Program-made: the position numbers and the translations under genes | In this document: piece after piece, positions 1 through 5,295 of the stretch | How the letters are laid out: the number at the start of each line of letters is the position of its first letter | How positions within the stretch are numbered: the first letter of the stretch is position 1 | The notes under the pieces: generated by a model | What the model was told of the DNA's origin: nothing | Seen by the model: only the letters and a program-made list of their open reading frames with translations | The model's database searches: none | DNA from: an uncultured Bacteroidota bacterium | Lineage (GTDB): Bacteria > Bacteroidota > Bacteroidia > Chitinophagales > S012-47 | NCBI GenBank assembly: GCA_913062655.1 | Contig: CAJXXO010000139.1 | Location: forward strand, 1-6,969 | Reading direction: 5' to 3' | DNA: 6,969 bases

Positions 1-294
1 CAGATACACCCGTCCCATTCCCCCTTCGGCAATAAGTGACTGTAGTTCAAACGATTCTATGTGTTTACCGAGATAAGGGTCGGCTGAGGCATCACGAAGT
101 AGTGAAATATCTTCTTCGGGTTGATCCATGAAATCGCCTGCATCTTCATGAGATTGCAACAACGAATGCACCTCTTGCAGCAGCGTTTCATCATTGGCAC
201 AGGTCTGGTTGATATAGGTAGTGCGGTGCGGCTCCTGCAATGCAATAGCTTCATTGAATATCGTTTTTACCTTGTGCCATTGCTTGCTGTCCAT
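1..294 (-). CDS. Ser/Thr protein kinase, Pkn type (N-terminal 98 residues, runs off left edge)
   Basis: The first 98 residues of a bacterial eukaryotic-like Ser/Thr kinase are present; the rest lies beyond position 1. Residues 1-70 look like the helical leader common in sigma-linked kinases (W6, IF at 12-13, EV at 41-42, SLLQSHEDAGDF at 44-55). Residues 88-98 are the start of the kinase domain, the P-loop IAEGGMGRVYL, in which the usual first glycine is Ala89. The catalytic loop, DFG motif and any C-terminal TPR or membrane segments are outside the window. The start is well fixed: ATG at 294-292 has an in-frame TAG two codons upstream (303-301). It lies 32 bp downstream of the sigma factor gene on the same strand, so co-transcription is likely. 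Known family members phosphorylate proteins on Ser/Thr; that the partner here is the adjacent sigma factor is inference. Confidence 0.88.
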   Translation of the reverse strand, partial: MDSKQWHKVKTIFNEAIALQEPHRTTYINQTCANDETLLQEVHSLLQSHEDAGDFMDQPEEDISLLRDASADPYLGKHIESFELQSLIAEGGMGRVYL

Positions 295-326
295 GCAATT
301 CTATTTGGGGCATACCCCATGAATGA

Positions 327-1025
327 TCAGGCCAAATTGGTATTGCCTTGGCCTTTTAATTCGCGAAACAACCAGGCTTTGGCCAATTGCCATTCCCGTT
401 TGATGGTGGCAGGTGACAAGTCCGTGGCCACAGCCACTTCTTCGATGGTCATGCCTGAAAAGTACCGTAGTTCCACTATTCTGCTTAGCCGTTGATCAAA
501 GCCTTCCAATTTGCCGAGTGCTGTGTCGAGGTCCAGCATCTTATCATCTTGCTCATCCATAATCATCAGGCCCTCACTCAGTGAAACCCTAAGGCGGTCG
601 CCTCCGCGTTTTTGCGCCTTTCGCTTGCGCGCCATATCCACCAGGATCTGCCGCATAGAACGGGCCGCTATGCCAAAGAAGTGGGCCCTGTTTTCCCAGC
701 TAAGAGCCGCATCACCGGCCAGTTTTAGGTAGACCTCGTGAACCAGGTCGGTAGTGCGTAGGGTAACTTGCTTGTATTCTCCGTGCAGGTAGGTGGTGGC
801 CAGCCGCTTCAGTTCCTGGTAGACAATGGGGAAATGATTATCCAATACAGGTCCATCAGCCTGGTTTAGCTCCTGTAGCCACAACATATTTCCCGGAGAG
901 TATGCCGCCATGTGTCGAAATTGATTGCTTGATTCGGTTAATCGTTGGTTTATTGTCGGATACAAATGCTTCTTAATCACCATGAATTTAACAAAATCAG
1001 TCATTTTCAATGGGTTGGGGGGCAT
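327..1025 (-). CDS. ECF-type RNA polymerase sigma factor (TIGR02999 / ECF43-like)
   Basis: This gene encodes an alternative sigma factor that would direct RNA polymerase to a dedicated promoter set. Numbered from the longest start (232 residues), region 2 covers about 60-142: the family signatures FPIVYQELKRLA (65-76) and TTDLVHEVYLKL (91-102), then SWENRAHFFGIAARSMRQ and the basic DNA-contacting segment ARKRKAQKRGGD (132-143). Region 4 covers about 163-225, with the helix-turn-helix around MTIEEVAVATDLSPATIKRE (192-211). No long C-terminal extension or anti-sigma gene is seen. The start is uncertain: ATG at 1025 follows an A-rich stretch, but homologues begin close to region 2. ATG at 911 (Met39, leaving 194 residues) fits the family's usual length of roughly 180-200. 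The kinase gene follows after 32 bp. In the ECF43-like group, activity is known in some cases to be switched on by phosphorylation from the neighbouring kinase. Confidence 0.93.
   Translation of the reverse strand: MPPNPLKMTDFVKFMVIKKHLYPTINQRLTESSNQFRHMAAYSPGNMLWLQELNQADGPVLDNHFPIVYQELKRLATTYLHGEYKQVTLRTTDLVHEVYLKLAGDAALSWENRAHFFGIAARSMRQILVDMARKRKAQKRGGDRLRVSLSEGLMIMDEQDDKMLDLDTALGKLEGFDQRLSRIVELRYFSGMTIEEVAVATDLSPATIKREWQLAKAWLFRELKGQGNTNLA
963..995 (-). promoter_or_regulatory. Possible Bacteroidota-type promoter for the sigma factor gene
   Basis: Read on the minus strand, TTTG (995-992) is followed after 21 bp by AGCATTTG (970-963). The second element matches only the TTTG half of the TAnnTTTG consensus. 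If real, transcription would begin near 955, downstream of the ATG at 1025, and would favour translation from ATG 911. The match is weak, in an A/T-rich stretch where such matches occur by chance. Confidence 0.2.
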
Positions 1026-1122
1026 TTTATTTTATCAGTGGATTTAATGCTGACAATACCTTCACTTTGCTATGGTTATTGGAGTGAAATGAATGGATGC
1101 TGTAGGCGTTGATGTGTGGAGA

Positions 1123-4065
1123 TCAGCTTTCCCTCGGGTCTTTCTGATACGGCACTTTTTCCAGCCGTTGTATCTCCAGCGAGCAGACACCGAATTCTTC
1201 CGTCACCTTGCCTTGCAGCAGGTAAAAACCGGGTCCGGCCAGCGGGTAGCGCTTTACGGTATCGGGAAAGTGTACCGTGTCGAACAGGCCCAGCTCCCGG
1301 TCCCAGAAGCCGGCAAACTGCATCAGCTCTTGCTTGACGGTACGCACCGGCTTGATGGTGTGCAGGTTGCCCAGGATGCGAACGGTTTTACCGATATACT
1401 CCGGCAGCTCCCGGGCTACAATCGTGTCTTCATGCGGCTGAGCCAGCAGTTCAAAAGGCAGGCAGAGCGGAAAGCCCAGCAGTTCGATCTCGTCATACGC
1501 ATCTTCCAGCCAGTGGCCTTCCAGCTTAGGCAGTTGAAAGTGCTGCTCTTCCCTGCCAAAGAGGGGCTCAGCCACCACCTCTTCGGCAGGCTGGTGCGCC
1601 AGCAGTTGTGCTTCCCACAGCAGCGCTCGCTTGGGCTTGCCGGTATCCCGAAAGGCATTGGCGCGGATCAGCAAAGCGAGTTGCTCCACGGGTAGCGACA
1701 CCCGATCCGTAAAGTGAGCAAAGCTGCGATAGGGGCCTCGCAAGTGGCGGTCGGCCAGCACCTTGTCGATGGTACGTTGCTCCAGTCCATGCACCAACCC
1801 AAAACCGAGGTAGATCCGGCCTTCGTGCAGCGTGGCCAGGGCTGCACTCCGGTTGATGCAGGGTGCCTCTACGGATACACCGTGACGTTGTGCTTCGCGT
1901 ACATAAAACTCCGTATTGTAAAACCCGCCAAAGTTGTTGAGCACAGCCGTGATGAAGGCGGCCGGGTGGTAGTGTTTCAGGTACAGACTCTGATAACTCT
2001 CCACGGCAAAGCTGGCCGAGTGGGCCTTGCTGAAGGAGTACCCACTGAAGCTTTCGATCTGTCGCCATACCTCCCGGGCAATACCCGCATCAATATCTTT
2101 TGCGGCACAGTTGGCAAAAAAGTCGTCCTGTATCTTTTGTATTTCGCCCTTGCTCCTGCGCTTGCCGCTCATGCCCCTGCGCAACACATCGGCCTCGGCC
2201 AGCCCGATGCCGGCAAAGTGGTGCGCCACCTTGATCACATCTTCCTGATAGACCATCACACCATAGGTCTCTTTCAGCAGCTCCTCCATCTTGGGGTGGA
2301 TGTAGGTAAAGTTGTCGGGGTGGTGCTTGCGGTAGATGTATTCACGCATCATGCCGCTCTTGGCCACGCCCGGCCGGATGATGGAGCTGGCGGCTACGAG
2401 CTCGCGGTAGTTGTCACACTGCAGCTTTTGCAATAATTGCCGCATGGCAGGCGACTCGATGTAGAAACAGCCGATGGTATCGCCCACGGCCAATCGCTGA
2501 TTGAGCTGCGGGTCGCGCTTAAAGCGTTCCACCTGATGGATGTCGATGCGTTTGCCTTCGGTGGCTTCTACCAGCTCCACCGCATCTTTGATGTGGCCCA
2601 GTCCCCGCTGACTGAGGATGTCGTATTTGTAAAAGCCATTGTCTTCGGCCACAAACATATCGAAGTGGGTGATGGGAAAACCCTTGGGCGGCAGGTCGGT
2701 AGCCGTCCAATAGTGCATGGGCGCCTCAGTGATGAGGATGCCTCCGGCATGGATGGAGAGGTGGCGCGGACGGTCTTCCAGCAGACGGCCATACTTGAAG
2801 ATGAGCTGCGTGATGTGGTCGCGGTCGCGGCTGGCATGGGGGTGGGCCACGATCTCATCGATCTCTTTTTTGGGCAAGCCAAACACTTTCCCCAGCTCCC
2901 GGATGATCGACTTGCCCTGATAGGTGACATAGGTGGCCAACAGAGCCGTGTGCTGCCGGCTGTAGCGCTTGAAGATGTAGTCGGTCACCTCATCGCGGTC
3001 TTTCCAGGAGAAGTCGATATCGAAGTCGGGCGGTACGGTACGGTGAGGGTTCAGAAAGCGCTCGAAGTAGAGGTCGAGATCGATCGGATCTACATCGGTG
3101 ATACCCAGGCAATAGGCGACCATGCTGTTGGCGCCACTGCCGCGCCCCACGTGGAAGAAGCCGCGGTGCTGCCCATAGCGGATGATGTCCCACGTGATCA
3201 AAAAGTAGGCAGCAAAGCCCAGTTTGTCGATGATCTGCAACTCATGCTCCACCCTGCGGAGCGCCTCCTTGTCGCGCAGCCCGTAGCGCCAGCGGGCACC
3301 ATCGCGGGCCAGTTTTTGCAGCAATTCGCGGTCGTCATCGCGGTGGCCGGTGAAGGTAAGGCGATTCTTGTTGCTGTGGCGGTCCACGCTGAAGTGGCAC
3401 TGCTCCAGCAGTTGCATCGTGTTGTAGGCGAGTCGTGGATAGGCATTGTAGTGGGCCAATAGCTCGGCCGGGTAGGGAAAGTGCGACTGTGGGTGCGCCT
3501 GTGCGGAGGTAGGCAGCTTAGTGAGTACCACATTGTGGTCGATGGCGCGCAGGAGGCGGTGGAGGTTATAGCCCTGCTTGTGTAGAAAGACGATGGGCTG
3601 CAAAATCACCAGCTCGTCCATACGCTGGCGAAGCGGAGAGCGGTGGAGGCGGGTGACCTCCCACGGACGGATGCCGATGCGGTATGAAGGGTGGGGAGGG
3701 CCCGGTAATTCGGGGTGGTCCATCGGGTAGAGAAATAGGACATCCTCCCACTGCGGGGCCACTGTAGGAAAGGGCTGATCGGTATGGGCGAAGCGACTGT
3801 ACCAGGTGTTGAGCTGCTGAAAGCCGCTATGATTTTTAGCCAGACCAATGTAGCAGAGCTGATCCCCATTGCGAAACTCCAGCCCCACGATCGGGCGGAT
3901 GCCTGCCTCGGTACAGTGGTGTACAAACTCCAGCGTGGCGGAGGTATTGTTGATGTCCGTAAGCGCCAGCGTATCTATTTCGCGCTCCACAGCCGCCTGC
4001 ACCAACTCTTCGATGGAGCAGGTGCCATAGCCAAGACTAAAGTGGGTGTGCGCATTGAGGTACAT
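1123..4065 (-). CDS. dnaE: DNA polymerase III alpha subunit, short DnaE2/ImuC-like form
   Basis: This is a 980-residue C-family DNA polymerase. In order: a PHP domain (about 1-180; H6 and H8 of the HTH motif, D37 in LTDINN, E63 in GLEF), palm and thumb (about 250-560), fingers (about 560-700), tandem helix-hairpin-helix (about 745-820) and an OB-fold (about 891-972). Catalytic aspartates are D347 and D349 in PDFDIDF (346-352) and D482 in KYDILSQ. VGRGSGANS (307-315), VYQEDV (605-610), DVLRRGMSGKR (626-636) and FSKAHSASFA (678-687) are classic C-family motifs. It is shorter than replicative DnaE (about 1150-1500) and has no inserted exonuclease. The HhH segment (LGFGLVHGLEQRTIDKVL) and OB-fold resemble DnaE2/ImuC, the translesion polymerase that works with ImuA and ImuB. 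No imuA/imuB lies in the window, so a repair/mutagenesis role is inferred. No clear beta-clamp motif was seen. The start MYLNAHTHFS fits the family. Its codons look richer in G+C than those of the cargo genes. Confidence 0.95.
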   Translation of the reverse strand: MYLNAHTHFSLGYGTCSIEELVQAAVEREIDTLALTDINNTSATLEFVHHCTEAGIRPIVGLEFRNGDQLCYIGLAKNHSGFQQLNTWYSRFAHTDQPFPTVAPQWEDVLFLYPMDHPELPGPPHPSYRIGIRPWEVTRLHRSPLRQRMDELVILQPIVFLHKQGYNLHRLLRAIDHNVVLTKLPTSAQAHPQSHFPYPAELLAHYNAYPRLAYNTMQLLEQCHFSVDRHSNKNRLTFTGHRDDDRELLQKLARDGARWRYGLRDKEALRRVEHELQIIDKLGFAAYFLITWDIIRYGQHRGFFHVGRGSGANSMVAYCLGITDVDPIDLDLYFERFLNPHRTVPPDFDIDFSWKDRDEVTDYIFKRYSRQHTALLATYVTYQGKSIIRELGKVFGLPKKEIDEIVAHPHASRDRDHITQLIFKYGRLLEDRPRHLSIHAGGILITEAPMHYWTATDLPPKGFPITHFDMFVAEDNGFYKYDILSQRGLGHIKDAVELVEATEGKRIDIHQVERFKRDPQLNQRLAVGDTIGCFYIESPAMRQLLQKLQCDNYRELVAASSIIRPGVAKSGMMREYIYRKHHPDNFTYIHPKMEELLKETYGVMVYQEDVIKVAHHFAGIGLAEADVLRRGMSGKRRSKGEIQKIQDDFFANCAAKDIDAGIAREVWRQIESFSGYSFSKAHSASFAVESYQSLYLKHYHPAAFITAVLNNFGGFYNTEFYVREAQRHGVSVEAPCINRSAALATLHEGRIYLGFGLVHGLEQRTIDKVLADRHLRGPYRSFAHFTDRVSLPVEQLALLIRANAFRDTGKPKRALLWEAQLLAHQPAEEVVAEPLFGREEQHFQLPKLEGHWLEDAYDEIELLGFPLCLPFELLAQPHEDTIVARELPEYIGKTVRILGNLHTIKPVRTVKQELMQFAGFWDRELGLFDTVHFPDTVKRYPLAGPGFYLLQGKVTEEFGVCSLEIQRLEKVPYQKDPRES

Positions 4066-4092
4066 ACAAAGCTGTTAGAAAAGCTAAAATAC

Positions 4093-4106
4093 TTAGTAAA
4101 TACTAA
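4093..4106. promoter_or_regulatory. 14-bp inverted repeat upstream of the polymerase gene (candidate operator)
   Basis: The perfect inverted repeat TTAGTA-AA-TACTAA ends 27 bp upstream of the polymerase ATG. On the minus strand a TATTTTAG element (4091-4084), close to the TAnnTTTG -10-like consensus, sits just downstream of it, so a bound protein would block a promoter there. AGTATTT also recurs at an 11-bp interval, about one helical turn. The position suits a repressor such as a LexA-type SOS regulator. The half-sites resemble the TTAG...TACTA box described in Xanthomonadales but with different spacing. Function is inference. Confidence 0.35.
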
Positions 4107-4209
4107 AAATAACGGCAATACAGAGGGGAAGTTGAGGGTAACAAAGGATAAGGTGTCCGGGGGACGATCAGGTGAGGCCTGGATGGTAGAGACGTTTCAT
4201 GTTCACCTC

Positions 4210-4234
4210 CTTCGCGTAAAGCTTCGGAGGTCAA
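4210..4234 (+). repeat. Decayed 25-bp direct repeat, copy 1
   Basis: This 25-bp stretch matches 4496-4520 at 20 of 25 positions by hand alignment; shared core elements are TTCGC, AAGCT and CGGAGG. The copies lie 286 bp apart in the same orientation. It looks like a decayed dispersed intergenic repeat; no mobile-element gene accompanies it. Confidence 0.5.
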
Positions 4235-4269
4235 AGAGGGGCCATAGCTGAAAGTTGCTGAGTCAGGAA

Positions 4270-4297
4270 GTTCCGCGTTCAGTGTTCAAAGTTCAGC
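4270..4297 (+). repeat. Tandem 7-bp repeat, four units of GTTCARN type
   Basis: Four consecutive heptamers each begin with GTTC; the last three begin with GTTCA. No reading frame is associated with it. Heptamer arrays of this kind occur in intergenic DNA of several bacterial groups; no function can be assigned from sequence. Confidence 0.6.
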
Positions 4298-4344
4298 GTA
4301 GCTAAGCCATTGCTCTATTGGGCTGCCTGATGTTCTGCTCTGTG

Positions 4345-4441
4345 CCCTCCATCGAGCGCAAGCGAGATACCTCTGCGGCCATCTGCGCTTTTCCTCCGCG
4401 CCACTCTGCGCGCAGCCCTCCCGTGAGCGTAAGCGGAACAC
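4345..4441 (+). repeat. Imperfect direct repeat pair with CTCTGCG series between
   Basis: A 26-bp unit at 4345-4370 recurs at 4416-4441, 71 bp away, with 19 of 26 positions equal; shared elements are CCCTCC, GAGCG and AAGCG. Between them, 4371-4412 carries four variants of CTCTGCG (starting at 4371, 4381, 4394 and 4404) spaced 10-13 bp apart. The region is G+C rich and non-coding in appearance. Confidence 0.5.
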
Positions 4442-4445
4442 ACGA

Positions 4446-4493
4446 GTGTATAAGTTTATAAGTGGAGAAGTTGAAAAGTGTAAAAGGAACTAA
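4446..4493 (+). repeat. Degenerate tandem 8-bp repeat, six units
   Basis: Six adjacent octamers run without a gap. Five begin with GT and all six end in AA, giving a rough consensus GTKNANAA (units such as GTGTATAA, GTTTATAA and GTTGAAAA). The reverse-complement units (for example TTATACAC) share TACAC with the octamers over the downstream gene start. Confidence 0.65.
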
Positions 4494-4495
4494 GT

Positions 4496-4520
4496 GTTCG
4501 CATGAAGCTACGGAGGGCAA
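4496..4520 (+). repeat. Decayed 25-bp direct repeat, copy 2
   Basis: Second copy of the element at 4210-4234 (20 of 25 positions equal), placed directly after the octamer array. The pair brackets the heptamer, CTCTGCG and octamer arrays. Confidence 0.5.
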
Positions 4521-4642
4521 TGAAAGGAGCGAAGCCCAAGCCTGTCCTATAAGAGAGCTCATTTATTGAATGGTTTGCGGAACGACATTTGTCATATACG
4601 CACAAAAACTTTTCCAGTAACTGTGAATTTTATCTCAAATTA

Positions 4643-4675
4643 TTTGCATGTATAGTCTAAAATGACATATATTTA
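4643..4675 (+). promoter_or_regulatory. Bacteroidota-type promoter for the T9SS cargo genes
   Basis: TTTG at 4643-4646 is followed after 21 bp by TATATTTA at 4668-4675, a 7-of-8 fit to TAnnTTTG with spacing inside the known range. Transcription would begin at about 4680-4683. That puts the GTG at 4679 at or outside the transcript edge and leaves about 20 nt of A-rich leader before ATG 4700, so it helps choose the start codon. Confidence 0.5.
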
Positions 4676-4699
4676 AAAGTGAATCAAAAAACCCTAACT

Positions 4700-5293
4700 A
4701 TGCACACCTACACACCTACACACCTACACACCTGCAAACCTGCTAAACTGTTACTCCTCCTTTTGATTATGGTAAGCTCGAATACCATAGCCGGGCAGAC
4801 GCAACTAAAGCAATGGTGCATCCCCAACCAATTGTATGATTTCACTACACAGCAGTCTCAAGCATTGCCGACAGGTTTGGTGGCCCCACTCGATGCTTAC
4901 AGTGGTACGGCCACTTCTCCGGCCAATCATGCCTATTATACGGCTGATCCCAATAAACCGGAATATGAAACACCCACATTTGCCTATTCCCTGCTGATAT
5001 ATGATCCTACCCCTACGGCTGTAGAGGATATCTCCCAAGACCATGGTGTCAAGATATATCCCAATCCCACCACCAATCTTGTAACCGTTGGGGTTAACTT
5101 GCCCGAAACTAACTCTATCAAAATAGAAATGCTCGACATGTTGGGCAGAATGGTAAATGCGATGGTACCGGGTAAAAAAGGAGCAGGCACTTACCGTTTC
5201 CAAATGAATACCAGCCACCTTGGAGCAGGGATGTACCTCATAAGGATATCGATAGGTGACAAAACCATCACCAAAAAAGTGCAGGTACAATGA
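4700..5293 (+). CDS. Short secreted protein with T9SS type A sorting domain
   Basis: About 197 residues. The signal peptide has an odd n-region (residues 2-16, rich in Thr, His and Pro, ending in K13 and K16) and a hydrophobic core of leucines (17-24), with likely cleavage near A31. Residues 32-110 form a short mature segment I do not recognise (starting QTQLKQWC, with NQLYDFTT and LLIYDPTPT). Residues about 117-197 are a type IX secretion C-terminal sorting domain: VKIYPNPTTN, LPETNSIKIEMLDMLGR, GAGTYRFQ, AGMYLIRISIGDKTITKKV. Such domains send proteins across the outer membrane and are removed at the cell surface. ATG 4700 is preferred over GTG 4679 because the best promoter would start transcription near 4681. 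The stop overlaps the next start by 4 bp. The n-region is encoded by an 8-bp tandem array. With so little between signal and tail, it may be a remnant of a larger cargo protein. Confidence 0.82.
   Translation: MHTYTPTHLHTCKPAKLLLLLLIMVSSNTIAGQTQLKQWCIPNQLYDFTTQQSQALPTGLVAPLDAYSGTATSPANHAYYTADPNKPEYETPTFAYSLLIYDPTPTAVEDISQDHGVKIYPNPTTNLVTVGVNLPETNSIKIEMLDMLGRMVNAMVPGKKGAGTYRFQMNTSHLGAGMYLIRISIGDKTITKKVQVQ
4703..4750 (+). repeat. Tandem 8-bp repeat inside the signal-peptide coding region, six units
   Basis: Three identical CACACCTA units are followed by CACACCTG, CAAACCTG and CTAAACTG. The array begins right after the ATG at 4700 and encodes the n-region and first leucines of the signal peptide, reading as two 8-residue peptides, HTYTPTHL and HTCKPAKL. 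Because 8 is not a multiple of 3, gain or loss of one unit would shift the frame. Confidence 0.8.
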
Positions 5294-5295
5294 GG
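5101..5295 (+). repeat. Sorting-domain and junction repeat, copy 1
   Basis: The 3' part of the first cargo gene matches 6771-6965. By hand count 172 of 193 positions agree through the stop codon. 5224-5284 is identical to 6894-6954 (61 bp), and only one mismatch occurs in the last 70 coding bases. The match continues two bases past the stop, covering the ATGAGG that starts the next gene. Confidence 0.9.

Larger units (their letters stand above)
4066..4699. other. Divergent intergenic region without credible genes, built of degenerate repeats
   Basis: This 634-bp gap separates the leftward polymerase gene from the rightward cargo genes. No tRNA, rRNA or convincing protein gene was seen. It holds a palindrome near the polymerase start, then from about 4205 a succession of short degenerate direct repeats (listed separately) and an A/T-rich stretch from about 4560 with the promoter for the cargo genes. 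A 6-bp hairpin arm pair, ACCTCC (4205-4210) with GGAGGT (4226-4231), has no T-tract and is not a convincing terminator. Confidence 0.7.

Noticed and set aside
1061..1088. TTCACT/AGTGAA arms between the polymerase and sigma genes as a terminator
   Set aside because: Only 6 bp of stem with a 16-base loop and no T-tract on the minus strand.
1093..3462. Long plus-strand reading frames opposite the polymerase (200, 240 and 341 residues)
   Set aside because: They are antisense to a complete polymerase gene with all motifs, and their translations show no recognisable domains. G+C-rich codon use on one strand leaves few stops on the other.
4205..4231. ACCTCC/GGAGGT hairpin as terminator or riboswitch
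   Set aside because: Short stem, 15-base loop, no T-tract; better explained as part of a decayed direct repeat.
3784..4251. 155-residue plus-strand frame crossing the polymerase start
   Set aside because: About two thirds is antisense to the polymerase N-terminus and the rest crosses the palindrome and non-coding DNA; no family features.
4270..4493. CRISPR array
   Set aside because: Repeat units are 7-8 bp in head-to-tail contact, with no spacers, and no cas genes are present.
4210..4520. Insertion sequence bounded by the 25-bp repeats
   Set aside because: No transposase remnant or terminal inverted repeats; the bounding repeats are direct and only 80% alike.
4302..4562. 86-residue minus-strand reading frame in the intergenic region
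   Set aside because: It runs across the CTCTGCG and octamer repeats, has biased low-complexity composition and no domain or promoter.
4679..4699. GTG at 4679 as start of the first cargo gene
   Set aside because: It lies at or before the transcription start predicted from the best promoter, and it adds seven residues before an already adequate signal peptide; kept only as an alternative.
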